Part shown: in pieces, positions 48,201 to 55,737 of the stretch
Layout: the number at the start of each line of letters is the position of its first letter
How positions within the stretch are numbered: the stretch's first letter is position 1
NCBI GenBank assembly: GCA_020072845.1
Contig: JAIQGF010000002.1
Span: 1-64,000, forward strand
Direction: 5' to 3'
Length of the DNA: 64,000 bases
From: Terriglobia bacterium
GTDB taxonomy: Bacteria > Acidobacteriota > Terriglobia > Terriglobales > Acidobacteriaceae
Notes under the pieces: model-generated
Databases searched by the model: none
What the model was told of the DNA's origin: nothing
What the model saw: the letters and a program-made list of their open reading frames with translations, nothing else
Translations under genes and position numbers: made by a program

Positions 48201-48665
48201 CTGCTGCGGGGAGTTCCGGAGCCGGACGGGGCGTCGCCGCTGCAGGCGATGGATCGGGAAGAGCGGCTGGTGGCGGATTTTCGCGGCACCGGCGTGACGG
48301 TGGGGCCGCACCCGATGGCGTACCGGCGCGCCGAATTGAAAGCGCAAGGGATCTGCAGCGCCGCCGAACTGGAGAAGATCCCCAACGGGCAGTGGGTGCG
48401 CGCCGCCGGATGTGTGATCGCGCGGCAGCGGCCGGGCACGGCGCGCGGCTTCCTCTTTCTCAGCCTGGAAGATGAGACCGGCATCGCCAACGCCATCGTA
48501 ACGCCGGATTTATTCGAGCAGAACCGGCGGCTGCTGGTGGGGGAAAAGTTTTTGCTGATCGAAGGCGTGTTGCAGAACCTGGACAACGTGATTTCGGTGA
48601 AGGCCGAGCGCGTGCAGCCGCTGCCCGTGACCGAGGCGGAAACCAGGTCACATGATTTCCATTGA
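45267..48665 (+). CDS. dnaE2: Error-prone DNA polymerase DnaE2 (ImuC)
   Basis: The product of 1132 residues is a C-family polymerase for bypass of damaged DNA. The N-terminal PHP domain starts YVELHAASAFSFLEGASVPEELA. The catalytic aspartates lie in WPDIDLDLPSGEQRERAIQYV at about residue 435, after LVQGRGSAANSAVCYSLGI. The fingers region contains FALYGFPESHSASFALLAYASAYLK, and the C-terminal OB domain ASGCVIARQRPGTARGFLFLSLEDETG-like sequence. Three repeat inserts are in frame: about 49 residues in the PHP domain (45471-45618), about 19 at 47834-47891 and about 25 at 48067-48140. Start chosen at ATG 45267, at the end of the AT-rich array. Confidence 0.93.
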   Translation: MYVELHAASAFSFLEGASVPEELAAVCAEHGMPGMALADRDGVYGAPRFHIAMKKAGMKAHIGGEITFAPRRHGDTETDLQFVIGNLQSESRRAGNGNYKLQIANYQSSVSPSLRGGLSRLPLLVANREGYQNLCRLVTRMKARGPKDAPAEVIAAQEADLQEHARGLICLTGGDDGPLAEALRRGGVEEGRREVERLARIFGRENVYLELQRHFLRDEEARNIAAVEVARALRLPLVATNGVRHAKAEERQILDVFTCLKHHRTLATAGRLLARNGERHVKSPAEMEKLFADLPEAIANTAEVSSRLQFTLADLGYQFPRYPVPEGETMMSFLRQRTQEGFQGRYGRAARDLRARARRQVERELALIEKLQLEGYFLIVWDIVRFCREQGILVQGRGSAANSAVCYSLGITAVDPVGMDLLFERFLSEERGEWPDIDLDLPSGEQRERAIQYVYQRYGERGAAMTANVITYRGRMAAREMGKVLGFDEDTVGRLSGLVGRWEYHDADETLEKQFRYAGFDLRHPRMRKFLELCLAVQDLPRHLGQHSGGMVICQGQLDSVVPLEPASMPGRVVVQWDKEDCADLGIIKVDLLGLGMMAVLEDSIALIRDHYGKEEDLAHLPPDDPEVYAALQKADTVGMFQIESRAQMSCLPRLRPQKFYDIVVQVAIIRPGPIVGKMVNPFLKRRQGREKVTYPHPSLEPVLARTLGVPLFQEQLLRMAMITAGFSGGEAEELRRAMGFKRSERRMRDIEVKLRAGMTRNGIAPEAQEQIIDSITSFALYGFPESHSASFALLAYASAYLKTHYLGAFTAALLNNQPMGFYHPSTIVKDAQRHGLKVKAVDVCRSDWLCTVEKSTVDGLRSMAVDCRPSTVDHAVRLGLRYVRGLREEAARALVRERQQRRFESITDVARRVPELRRTELETLAAIGALNQVVSGQWPVASSNVPDWPLATDHQPLKLHRRDALWQVAGASRGEGPLLRGVPEPDGASPLQAMDREERLVADFRGTGVTVGPHPMAYRRAELKAQGICSAAELEKIPNGQWVRAAGCVIARQRPGTARGFLFLSLEDETGIANAIVTPDLFEQNRRLLVGEKFLLIEGVLQNLDNVISVKAERVQPLPVTEAETRSHDFH
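45471..45618. repeat. Nested inverted composite repeat inside dnaE2
   Basis: Left arm: CACCACGGAGGCACGGAG 8-mers followed by ATTTGCA/ATTTGTA heptamers. Right arm: AAATTAC/AAATTGC heptamers followed by CCTCCGTGTCTCCG and TCTCCGTGGTGG. The order is mirrored, so the two arms can form one long stem of about 55 bases with a loop of about 25. Confidence 0.9.
47834..47891. repeat. Inverted GGTCGAY/GTCGACC arrays in dnaE2
   Basis: Units ACGGTCG, ACGGTCT, ACGGTCG, ATGGCCG followed by TCGACTG, CCGACCG, TCGACTG, TCGACC. In frame. Confidence 0.85.
48067..48140. repeat. Inverted GGCCAGT/ACTGGCC arrays in dnaE2
   Basis: Four GGYCAGT units, an 8-12 base spacer and five inverted units (ACTGGCC, ACTAGCC, ACTGATC, ACCAGCC, ACTG). 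In frame, encoding VVSGQWPVASS and DWPLATDHQP. Confidence 0.9.
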
Positions 48666-48671
48666 CCAGTC

Positions 48672-49073
48672 GGAGGCACGGAGAATCCGGCGATCCGGCG
48701 ATCCGGCGATCGGGTGATCGGGTGATCGGGCGATCAAAACCATTGCCGATTGCCGATTGCCGATTGTCGATTGCGAAAAGGAGGATTCGCGCCCGCCCGA
48801 AGAAACTGTGCTGCACGGAGCATCCGGCGATCGGGTGACCTGGCGATCGGGTGACCTGGCGATCAATCGTGCTGCCCCTGCATGACGATCTCTCCGCTGG
48901 TGAGTTGGGAGCGCGGTGACGACGTGCGAGACCACAAAATTCACCAAACTTTTTTCCCCGGCGCGCCGAAATCCACAGCGGAACAGGGTATATTGGAGAC
49001 TGATGATGGTGAGGTCAAACCCGCTATAAGCGCGGGTTCTGTCCTAGTTCTAATGCCTAGGAGTACGAAGAAA
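48672..49073. other. Repeat-filled gap after dnaE2
   Basis: No gene is supported. GATCCGGC/GATCGGGT 8-mers fill 48685-48735, CGATTGY heptamers 48743-48775, and GATCGGGTGACCTGGC units 48826-48868. An AACCCGC-TATAAG-GCGGGTT-like inverted repeat at 49017-49037 lies just before the DUF2934 gene. Confidence 0.7.
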
Positions 49074-49319
49074 ATGGCCAGAGTAAAGCGTGCGCAAGTG
49101 ACGACGATGCAACCCCCTGTCAAGCCGAACACTACCCCTTCGGTCGAGAAAAAGAACGGCAAGAACGGCCATGGCAATGCGGCCTTCGACCTGGAAGCGG
49201 CGATCCGGATCCGCGCCTACGAATTGTACGAGCAGCGCGGCCGCCAGGATGGCCAGGCCCAGACCGACTGGTTCCAGGCGGAGGCGGAAGTGCGGTCACA
49301 TGATTCGCGTTCGGCTTAG
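49074..49319 (+). CDS. DUF2934-domain protein
   Basis: The product of 81 residues has a Lys-rich, probably disordered N-terminal half and a C-terminal DUF2934 segment (EAAIRIRAYELYEQRGRQDGQAQTDWFQAEAEV). The domain is short, helical and of unknown role, and is common in Acidobacteriota and some proteobacteria. A TAGGAG about 10 bases before the ATG at 49074 supports that start; another ATG at 49053 would add seven residues. It precedes a receiver-domain gene by 55 bases in the same direction. Confidence 0.8.
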   Translation: MARVKRAQVTTMQPPVKPNTTPSVEKKNGKNGHGNAAFDLEAAIRIRAYELYEQRGRQDGQAQTDWFQAEAEVRSHDSRSA

Positions 49320-49374
49320 CAGCGGTTCCGCTGTGGCGGGCCGGCCACAGTAATTCCGATAGACGGCGCGGTGA

Positions 49375-49743
49375 TTGCGGAGAGTCCTGCTCATTGACGA
49401 CAGCCCGCTGCAACTTCGTGTGCGCGAGACCGTCTTGCGCGACGCGGGTTTCGAAGTGTGCATTGCCACCACGGCCGAGAGCGCCCATGCGCTGCTGCGG
49501 AGCGAAGCGGTGGGCGCGAGCATCGGCGTGATCGTGACCGATCACATCCTGCCGGGCGCCAGCGGCGCCGCATTCGTGCGCCAACTGCGGCAGATCAAGC
49601 CATCGGTTCCGGTCATCGTCATTACCGGCTTGCCGGAAGCGGAAGCCGAGTACGAGGGACTGGACGTCATTTTCCGGCAAAAACCCTACCCGCCGCCCGA
49701 ACTGATCGCGCTGGTGCGCGATACCATGCCGGACGAATCGTAA
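49375..49743 (+). CDS. Single-domain response regulator
   Basis: The product of 122 residues is a CheY-like receiver without output domain: LLIDDSPLQLRV holds the acidic pocket, IVTDHILPG the phosphorylated Asp, VIVITG the Thr switch and RQKPYPP the conserved Lys. The start is TTG at 49375 because a stop codon lies directly upstream in frame. The partner kinase is not in this window. It converges with another receiver gene, 45 bases away. Confidence 0.85.
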   Translation: MRRVLLIDDSPLQLRVRETVLRDAGFEVCIATTAESAHALLRSEAVGASIGVIVTDHILPGASGAAFVRQLRQIKPSVPVIVITGLPEAEAEYEGLDVIFRQKPYPPPELIALVRDTMPDES

Positions 49744-49788
49744 GCCGGGGCGAGTTGTGAATCCCGGGATGCGAGCCCGAAGCGGCGC

Positions 49789-50217
49789 TCAGGACGCCGC
49801 GGTCTCCTCGCTGCCGCAGGATACTGCCGCGACCGTCGCGGGTTTCGGCCGGAGCGCGAGGGCGAGAGCGACCGCTTGCACCAGGTCACGCGGGCCAAAC
49901 GGCTTCAGCAGGAACGCGGATGCGCCGCAGTTGTGGAGGCGGGCATCAATATCCGGTTCGGGCACGCCGGTGGTGACCACCACGGGGATGTCGCGGGTGC
50001 GCGGCATGGCGCGCAGTTCGCGCAGCAGGTCGAGTCCACGACCCGCCCCCCCGAGCAGGCAATCGAGGATGATGACCGTGGGCTCTTCCAGCACGATCTG
50101 CTCGGTGATCTCTCGAATGGCAACGGCTTCCACAACGCGGTAGCCGGCGCGCTGCAGGACCTCGTGGATGAGGTGGCGGACGTTGTCATTCGGTTCGATG
50201 ACGAGAATGGTAGCCAT
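49789..50217 (-). CDS. Single-domain response regulator
   Basis: The product of 142 residues has a receiver fold: ILVIEPNDNVRHLIHEVL, VIILDCLLGG with the likely phospho-acceptor Asp, VVVTTGVPE and FLLKPFGPRDLVQAV. In the N-terminal acidic pair one position is Glu-Pro-Asn-Asp in place of Asp-Asp, so phosphorylation chemistry may differ. A GGGGA lies 6 bases before the ATG. It is transcribed away from ccmF and towards the other receiver gene. Confidence 0.85.
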   Translation of the reverse strand: MATILVIEPNDNVRHLIHEVLQRAGYRVVEAVAIREITEQIVLEEPTVIILDCLLGGAGRGLDLLRELRAMPRTRDIPVVVTTGVPEPDIDARLHNCGASAFLLKPFGPRDLVQAVALALALRPKPATVAAVSCGSEETAAS

Positions 50218-50465
50218 ATAAGTCCCCAGTTCTGAGTGGCGAGTGAGAAAGCATCGCTCATGAACCGTAACTCAGAATTGCGCCCGTGCAGCCAGGTACG
50301 AACCCGGAAAAAAGCGCGACTTTCCGGCTGCGGGACGGGAGCCAAAATGGTAGCCGAACCGACAGCCGCGGTCGTGCCGCTTGTCCCGGCGGGCGATGAC
50401 CGGCGGTGAGTTGCCGAGCGCGCAGGTTTCTGAAAAAATAGCCCTACGGTGGTGAGTCCCTCCTA

Positions 50466-52514
50466 ATGCCTCTACTCGGAAGTTTCTCGCTGGTTCTGGC
50501 GCTGGCGCTCGGCGCTTATTGCTTTGTGGCGGGCGCAATCGCGCTGTTCGGTCACGGACCGGGGTACGAGCGTCTGGGCGAAACGGCGCGGCGGGCGGGC
50601 ATTGGTGTCTGGGCGGCCGTCATGATTGCGGCTGCCGTACTGGTGGTCGCGACCTTCCAGAACGATTTCTCCATCGCCTACATCCTGCACCACAGCAACC
50701 GCGACCTGGGCGCGCCGTATAAGTTTGCCGCGCTGTGGTCGGGGCAGGAAGGATCGCTGCTGTTCTGGTCGCTGCTGCTGGCCAGCTACGGCCTGGTGCT
50801 GCGCATGCGGCACAAGGTGGACACGCGCCTGGTGGCGTACGCCTCGGTGGTGATCGCGGCGGTGCAGGTCTTCTTCCTGCTGCTGGTGAACTTCGCGGCG
50901 CCGCCGTTCGCGCTCACCGCGGGCGCGATCCCGCCCGACGGCAACGGCCTGAACCCGCTGCTGCAATATCCGGAGATGGTGATCCATCCGCCGATGCTGT
51001 ACCTGGGCTACGTGGGATTCACTGTGCCCTTTGCCTTCGCGCTGGCGGCGCTGATCATGCGCTATCCGGGCGAAAAGTGGATCCACATCACCCGCCGCTG
51101 GACGATGGTGACGTGGGGTTTCCTGACCTGCGGAATTTTCCTGGGCGCGCACTGGGCGTACGCGGTGCTGGGCTGGGGCGGCTACTGGGGCTGGGACCCG
51201 GTGGAAAACGCGTCGCTGATGCCGTGGCTGACCGGCACCGCGTTCCTGCACTCGGTGATGATGCAGGAGAAGCGCGGCATGCTGAAGATGTGGAACATGT
51301 GGCTGATCTTCGCCACCTTCCTGCTTTCGATCTTCGGCACCTTCCTGACGCGCAGCGGCGTGGTCAGCTCGGTGCACGCCTTCGCGCAGTCGTCCATCGG
51401 GGATTGGTTCGTCGGCTTCCTGGCGTTGACGTTCGCCGTGTGCGTGTTCTTCTTCGTCAAGAACCGCTCGCATCTGAAGAGCGAGCACCGGCTGGAATCG
51501 CTGGTCTCGCGCGAGTCGAGTTTTCTGTTCAACAACCTGATTCTGCTGGTGGCGTGCTTCACCGTGTTGTGGGGAACGCTGTTTCCGATCCTGAGCGAGT
51601 GGGTGCAGGGACACAAAATTACCGTCGGGCCGCCGTTCTTTAATCGCGTCAATATTCCCGTCGCCCTGCTGCTGCTGCTGCTGACCGCGGTGGGGCCGCT
51701 GCTGGCGTGGCGGAAGACGTCGCTGGAGAGCCTGAAGCGGAATTTTCTGGCGCCGGCGCTGATCGCGGTGGGCGCGGTGGTGCTGCTGATAGTGACGCCG
51801 TCATCGTGGGGCGGGCCCTTCGGCATGCGGCCGTGGCAGGACTCGTCGTACCTGTTCTCGCTGATGACAATCATGCTCTCGGTGCTGGTGGCGGCGACGG
51901 TGATCTCGGAGTTCGTGCGCGGCGGGCGGGTGATCGCGCGCCACACCTCGAGCTCACTGGCTTCCGGGATGCTGCAACTGACGCGGCGCAACACCCGGCG
52001 CTACGGCGGCTACATCGTGCACTTCGGCGTGATCGTGATCATGATCGGGTTCGCCGGCGCGGCGTTTAACAAGGACGTCGAGCACGAATTGGGCAACGGC
52101 CAGTCGATGTCGGTGGGGCCTTATACGCTGGTGTGCCGGTCCTACACCGACGACGACAACCCGAATTACCGCAGCCAGTGGGCCATCATCGACGTCAGCA
52201 AAGACGGCAAGCCGGTGGCCACCATGTATCCGGAGCGCCGGTTCTACAAGGCGAGCCAGCAGACGGCGACCATCGTCGCCAACCGCTCGACGATTCGGGA
52301 AGACCTCTACCTGGTGTACAGCGGCCTCAATGACGACACGGGCAGGCCGATTATCCGCGCGCACCTGAACCCGCTGGTGCTGTGGATCTGGATTGGGGTG
52401 CTGATCGTGATTGCCGGGACGGGCGTGGCGCTGGTGCCCAACGCGGCGCCGGCGCGCGTGACCGCACCCGCGCGTGTGGTGGCGGCTGCCGAGCCGGTGG
52501 GGGCGGGACGATGA
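50466..52514 (+). CDS. ccmF: Cytochrome c maturation protein CcmF
   Basis: The product of 682 residues is the integral-membrane part of the heme lyase that attaches heme to apocytochrome c. It has about 14-15 membrane segments. The heme-handling WWD motif GGYWGWDPVENASLMPW lies at about 239-255, with conserved His nearby (MVIHPPMLYLGYVG, LGAHWAYAV). The C-terminal large periplasmic loop and last helix are present. The ATGA overlap with ccmH shows one operon. Length is within the family's range. Confidence 0.95.
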   Translation: MPLLGSFSLVLALALGAYCFVAGAIALFGHGPGYERLGETARRAGIGVWAAVMIAAAVLVVATFQNDFSIAYILHHSNRDLGAPYKFAALWSGQEGSLLFWSLLLASYGLVLRMRHKVDTRLVAYASVVIAAVQVFFLLLVNFAAPPFALTAGAIPPDGNGLNPLLQYPEMVIHPPMLYLGYVGFTVPFAFALAALIMRYPGEKWIHITRRWTMVTWGFLTCGIFLGAHWAYAVLGWGGYWGWDPVENASLMPWLTGTAFLHSVMMQEKRGMLKMWNMWLIFATFLLSIFGTFLTRSGVVSSVHAFAQSSIGDWFVGFLALTFAVCVFFFVKNRSHLKSEHRLESLVSRESSFLFNNLILLVACFTVLWGTLFPILSEWVQGHKITVGPPFFNRVNIPVALLLLLLTAVGPLLAWRKTSLESLKRNFLAPALIAVGAVVLLIVTPSSWGGPFGMRPWQDSSYLFSLMTIMLSVLVAATVISEFVRGGRVIARHTSSSLASGMLQLTRRNTRRYGGYIVHFGVIVIMIGFAGAAFNKDVEHELGNGQSMSVGPYTLVCRSYTDDDNPNYRSQWAIIDVSKDGKPVATMYPERRFYKASQQTATIVANRSTIREDLYLVYSGLNDDTGRPIIRAHLNPLVLWIWIGVLIVIAGTGVALVPNAAPARVTAPARVVAAAEPVGAGR

Positions 52515-53029
52515 AAGCCAGTACCGAGTACCGAGTACCGAGTACCGAGCGTAGGATTCGGAAGTTTGCGGCACTGGCGATTCTGTGCTTCGTCGTGGTG
52601 CTCTTCATGGGCGCGGGGGACGATCTCAGCGGGCGATTCGATAAGCTGGGGCACAAGCTGATGTGCCGCTGCGGCTGCAACCAGGTGCTGCTGGAATGTA
52701 ATCACGTCGGCTGCACCTATTCCGACGGCATGCGCAACGAATTGATGGCCGGGTTGCAGCGCGGCGACAGCGACGATCTGGTGTTGCAGGCCTTCGTGCA
52801 GAAGTACGGTCCGACGGTGATGGCGGCGCCGACCACCACCGGGTTCAACCGCGTGGCGTGGATCATGCCGTTTGTGGCGTTGACCGGCGGCCTGCTGCTG
52901 GTGGTGGTGATCGTGAAGGCCTGGAATACACGGCGGGCCGTGGCCGTGGTTCCCGCGGGTGGCGCCACCGTGGATGCGCACGAGCTGGATGAGCTGCGCC
53001 GGCGGGTGCACCAGGAGACGGAACTATGA
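52511..53029 (+). CDS. ccmH: Cytochrome c maturation protein CcmH
   Basis: The product of 172 residues is a membrane-anchored thiol oxidoreductase that reduces apocytochrome c before heme attachment. The Cys cluster LMCRCGCNQVLLEC at about 50-63 stands for the family's LRCxxC motif. Two hydrophobic helices are present (AALAILCFVVVLFMGAG and IMPFVALTGGLLLVVVIV). The first 15 residues (ASTEYRVPSTERR) are encoded by GTACCGA heptamers at 52519-52552, an insertion at the start of the protein. It overlaps ccmF by 4 bases and the next gene by 4. Confidence 0.9.
   Translation: MKASTEYRVPSTERRIRKFAALAILCFVVVLFMGAGDDLSGRFDKLGHKLMCRCGCNQVLLECNHVGCTYSDGMRNELMAGLQRGDSDDLVLQAFVQKYGPTVMAAPTTTGFNRVAWIMPFVALTGGLLLVVVIVKAWNTRRAVAVVPAGGATVDAHELDELRRRVHQETEL
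52519..52552. repeat. GTACCGA heptamer array at the ccmH N-terminus
   Basis: Four copies of AGTACCG in tandem immediately after the start codon region of ccmH. The same family occurs at 60488-60547. Confidence 0.95.
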
Positions 53030-53316
53030 TGATTGCCGCCTGCGTGCTGATGACCCTCGCGCTGTGTTTCTACATCTTCTCGCTGCCGACGCAGGTGGAT
53101 CCCGGCGAGGAAAAGACCCGGCTGACGTTTCTGCGCGAACGCAAGGAAACCGTCTACGAGAACCTGCGCGACCTGAATTTCGAATACAAAGCGGGGAAGT
53201 ATCCCGAGGCCGATTACCAGACCATGCGCGCCGCGCTGGAAGATGAAGCGGCGGCGCTGCTGGGAGAGATTGAGGCGCTGGAAGAGGGAAGAATCGCGAA
53301 TCCGGCGATGGGGTAA
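53026..53316 (+). CDS. CcmI-like membrane protein
   Basis: The product of 96 residues has one N-terminal membrane helix (IAACVLMTLALCFYIFSL) followed by a charged helical region (EEKTRLTFLRERKETVYENLRDLNFEYKAGKYPEADYQTMRAALEDEAAALL). This matches the N-terminal part of cytochrome c biogenesis factor CcmI, without the TPR domain. It overlaps ccmH by four bases, so it is the third gene of the ccmFH operon. It may hold the lyase complex together. Confidence 0.8.
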   Translation: MMIAACVLMTLALCFYIFSLPTQVDPGEEKTRLTFLRERKETVYENLRDLNFEYKAGKYPEADYQTMRAALEDEAAALLGEIEALEEGRIANPAMG

Positions 53317-53404
53317 GTGCCGCGCCGCCGGCGCTCGCGTGTTTTCTTCCGCTGATCCCACCGCTTCCGCGGTGGGCTAACGAATTCCGCCCGCTTCGCG
53401 GGCT
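53317..53404. repeat. Family A triple-palindrome element, copy 4
   Basis: GTGCCGCGCCGCCGGCGCTCG, CCACCGCTTCCGCGGTGG, GCTAACGAATTCCGC and CCGCTTCGCGG in order, directly after the ccmI-like stop. Confidence 0.9.
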
Positions 53405-53471
53405 GGTATCGCGGGAGAGATAAGGGTGGGGGCACCAGCCGTCATTCCAGCGACAATGTAAGGAGAATGAC

Positions 53472-54926
53472 TTGAAGTACGGTTTTGAAATGCGTTCCGA
53501 TTCCTGCTTCGCGCGCAAGAAGAACCGTTTTGCGATGCACGATGATTCCTGCTTCGCGCGCAAGATGATGCGCTGCGGCGCACCGCGCAATTTTCGCAAG
53601 CTGGCCGCGATGGCGATCCTGCTCGCTTCGGTCTTGACCTGCGCCGGGCTTGCCCGCGCCGAAACCTTGAGCGGGACCGTGACCAATGGGACCACCGGCA
53701 AGCCGGCGGCGGGCGATGATGTCGTCCTGCTCATGCTGGCGCAGGGCATGCAGGAAGCGGGGCGCGCCAAGACCGACGCACAAGGCAAGTTCAGTTTCAA
53801 CATCACCGATTCCGGCGGACCGCACCTGGTGCGGGTGAATCACCAGGGCGTGAATTATTTTCCTGCGGGCGGGCCGATCCGCCCCGGCGCCACCACCACC
53901 GAAGTGAAGGTGTACGACTCGGCGAAGAAGCTGGAGGGGGTGGGTGAGAACGTGCGCGTGATGCGCGTGCAGGCCGACCAGAACTCGCTGCAGGTGATCG
54001 AGCTGATCTCGGTGAAGAACGACTCGTCGCCGCCGCGCGCGCTGATGTCCGACCGCACCTACGAGATCATGCTGCCGCAAGGCGCGCAGGTTGACGAGGG
54101 GGTGGCGCAGGGGCCGGGCGGCATGCCGGTGAACTCGGCGCCGGTTCCCGACGACAAGGTGAAGGGAAAATTTTATTTCGTGTTTCCGATCCGCCCGGGC
54201 GAGACGCGGTTCCAGGTGGCGTATCACCTGCCGTACGCGGGCGAGGCAACCCTGAGGCCGAAGGTCGCGGGCAAGCTGGAGCACTTCGCGGTGATGCTGC
54301 CGAAGAGCATGGAATTCGGCGCGAAAGCCCAAGGGGTGTACTCGACGGTGAACGATGAGAATGGCCAGTCGAACTTGCAGGTGGCGACGCAGGTCACGCC
54401 CGAGAAGGACCTCACGTTTCGCGTGACGGGAACGGGCATGCTTGCCGACCAGCAGCAGGCCCAAGGCGGCCAGCCGGAGGCCGATGCCGGTGGCGCGATG
54501 GGCGGCGGCGCGGCGGCGGGACGCCCCGGCGGCGGACTGGGCACGCCCGAGGGCACGCCGGATCCCATCCACAAATATCGTTGGGCGATCTTAGCGGGCT
54601 GCCTGGCATTGCTGGCGGCAGGCGGAGGATGGGTGGCGACGCGCAACCAGCCTGCACCTTCACCGCAACCGGCGGCGGCCGCAGCGCCGAAAGTCGCAGC
54701 GCCGAAAGTCGTAGCGCCGCAAACCGCTGTGCCGCAAGTGGCCGCGCAGCCCGTGCCGCGCTCCGCCATGCTGCTGGAGGGCTTGAAGGAAGAGATGTTC
54801 CAGCTCGAAGTCGAGCGCCAGCAGGGCAGCATCTCCGATGCGGAGTACCAGAACGCGAAGTCAGCGCTCGACCAGACTCTGCAACGGGCGTTAGCGAGAG
54901 CGAAGGGAACGAGTACGACGATCTAA
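53472..54926 (+). CDS. Exported protein with carboxypeptidase-regulatory-like domain, one C-terminal membrane helix
   Basis: The product of 484 residues has an N-terminal signal sequence (LAAMAILLASVLTCAGLARA), a beta domain (GTVTNGTTGKPAAGDDVVLLM), a central region rich in beta strands, a Gly/Ala-rich linker, a membrane helix (AILAGCLALLAAGGGWVA), a Pro/Ala repeat of PKVAAPK type and a cytoplasmic helical pair (GLKEEMFQLEVERQQGSISDAEYQNAKSAL), which resembles short oligomerisation tails. AAGGAG precedes the TTG start. Residues about 9-32 come from a duplicated segment (SCFARKKNRF and SCFARKMMR). It follows the ccm genes and may act in cytochrome assembly, by position only. Confidence 0.7.
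   Translation: MKYGFEMRSDSCFARKKNRFAMHDDSCFARKMMRCGAPRNFRKLAAMAILLASVLTCAGLARAETLSGTVTNGTTGKPAAGDDVVLLMLAQGMQEAGRAKTDAQGKFSFNITDSGGPHLVRVNHQGVNYFPAGGPIRPGATTTEVKVYDSAKKLEGVGENVRVMRVQADQNSLQVIELISVKNDSSPPRALMSDRTYEIMLPQGAQVDEGVAQGPGGMPVNSAPVPDDKVKGKFYFVFPIRPGETRFQVAYHLPYAGEATLRPKVAGKLEHFAVMLPKSMEFGAKAQGVYSTVNDENGQSNLQVATQVTPEKDLTFRVTGTGMLADQQQAQGGQPEADAGGAMGGGAAAGRPGGGLGTPEGTPDPIHKYRWAILAGCLALLAAGGGWVATRNQPAPSPQPAAAAAPKVAAPKVVAPQTAVPQVAAQPVPRSAMLLEGLKEEMFQLEVERQQGSISDAEYQNAKSALDQTLQRALARAKGTSTTI
53497..53575. repeat. Duplicated segment at the start of the exported-protein gene
   Basis: GATTCCTGCTTCGCGCGCAA occurs at about 53499-53518 and again at about 53540-53562, each followed by G. The sequence is similar in feel to the family C element (GATTCCT...). 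Confidence 0.7.
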
Positions 54927-54933
54927 GAGAGAG

Positions 54934-55010
54934 TTTCAGTTTCAGGCAAGTTGCGAGTTGCGAAAAAAGCAGATTCCTCGCTGCGCTCGGAATGACAATT
55001 CCGCCAAACT
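54934..55010. repeat. CAGTTT, GAGTTGC and family C elements
   Basis: Short CAGTTT hexamers, GAGTTGCGAGTTGCG, then AGATTCCTCGCTGCGCTCGGAATGACA-type family C sequence at 54968-54995 lie between the exported-protein gene and the cyclic-nucleotide-binding gene. GCCTTGCGCCTTGAGCC steps follow at 55032-55058. Confidence 0.8.
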
Positions 55011-55145
55011 CGTGTCTTCACCTCCATAGTTTCTGCCTTGCGCCTTGAGCCTTGCGCCTTTTCCACCTCACCCGCACCTGTGATGAAGGTCACCGCATGC
55101 GGGTCGCCTCCGGAGGTACAAGCAAGGCTTCCGCCGGAGGTGTTC

Positions 55146-55613
55146 ATGGCGAGCAAGAGCCAGCCCAACCTACGTCAAAAATCCAGTGAGGCATTCACCG
55201 GCCATCCCGATCTGCGCGCCGGATTTGAAACTCTGGCTCCCACCACGTTTCATCCGCGAGGCACGGTTCTCTTCCGCCAGGGCGAGCCCTCGCGCGGCGT
55301 GTACCTGCTGGTGCAGGGCCGGGCGAACCTGTCGCTGCGCGCCGACAACGGCCGCAGCGTGACGTTCCGCAACGTTGGAGCAGGTTACGTCCTCGGAATG
55401 GTGGGCACGATCCTGAACCGCACCTACATATTCACCGCGGAGCTGATCGCCGACTCGCAGGTGGCGTTTATCCCGGCGGCTGATGTTGTGGAGTTCCTGC
55501 GCCAGCGTGGCGACCTCTGCTTTGACGTGGTGCAAATGCTGGGCAGCGAACTGATGGAATTGCCCAAGGTCATCCATAAGCGCGCCACGCGGAATAGGCG
55601 CACCAACGCGTGA
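55146..55613 (+). CDS. Cyclic-nucleotide-binding-domain protein
   Basis: The product of 155 residues is a single cNMP-binding beta-roll (FHPRGTVLFRQGEPSRGVYLLVQGRANLSLRADNG, FRNVGAGYVLGMVGTIL) with a following helix. There is no helix-turn-helix, so unlike Crp it should not bind DNA directly. GGAGG lies 6 bases before the ATG at 55146. The phosphate-binding Arg of classical cAMP sites is not obvious, so the ligand is open. Neighbours are an exported protein and the RsbU-type phosphatase, convergent. Confidence 0.8.
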   Translation: MASKSQPNLRQKSSEAFTGHPDLRAGFETLAPTTFHPRGTVLFRQGEPSRGVYLLVQGRANLSLRADNGRSVTFRNVGAGYVLGMVGTILNRTYIFTAELIADSQVAFIPAADVVEFLRQRGDLCFDVVQMLGSELMELPKVIHKRATRNRRTNA

Positions 55614-55615
55614 AT

Positions 55616-55737
55616 AGTCTTCAGTCTTCAGGCTTTAGTCTTCGGGCGTCAGGAAACGACCCACATCTGCCAAAGGCAGGCAGATGTGGGGCACCATCGC
55701 CTGCTAAAACCTAGAACCCAAAACCTAGAACCCAAAA
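55616..55737. repeat. GTCTTCA heptamers and AACCYAG repeat
   Basis: GTCTTCA-type units at 55616-55650, a CCCACATCTGCC inverted pair around 55660-55690, and AAAACCTAGAACCC doubled (14-base period) at 55705-55738. Confidence 0.8.
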
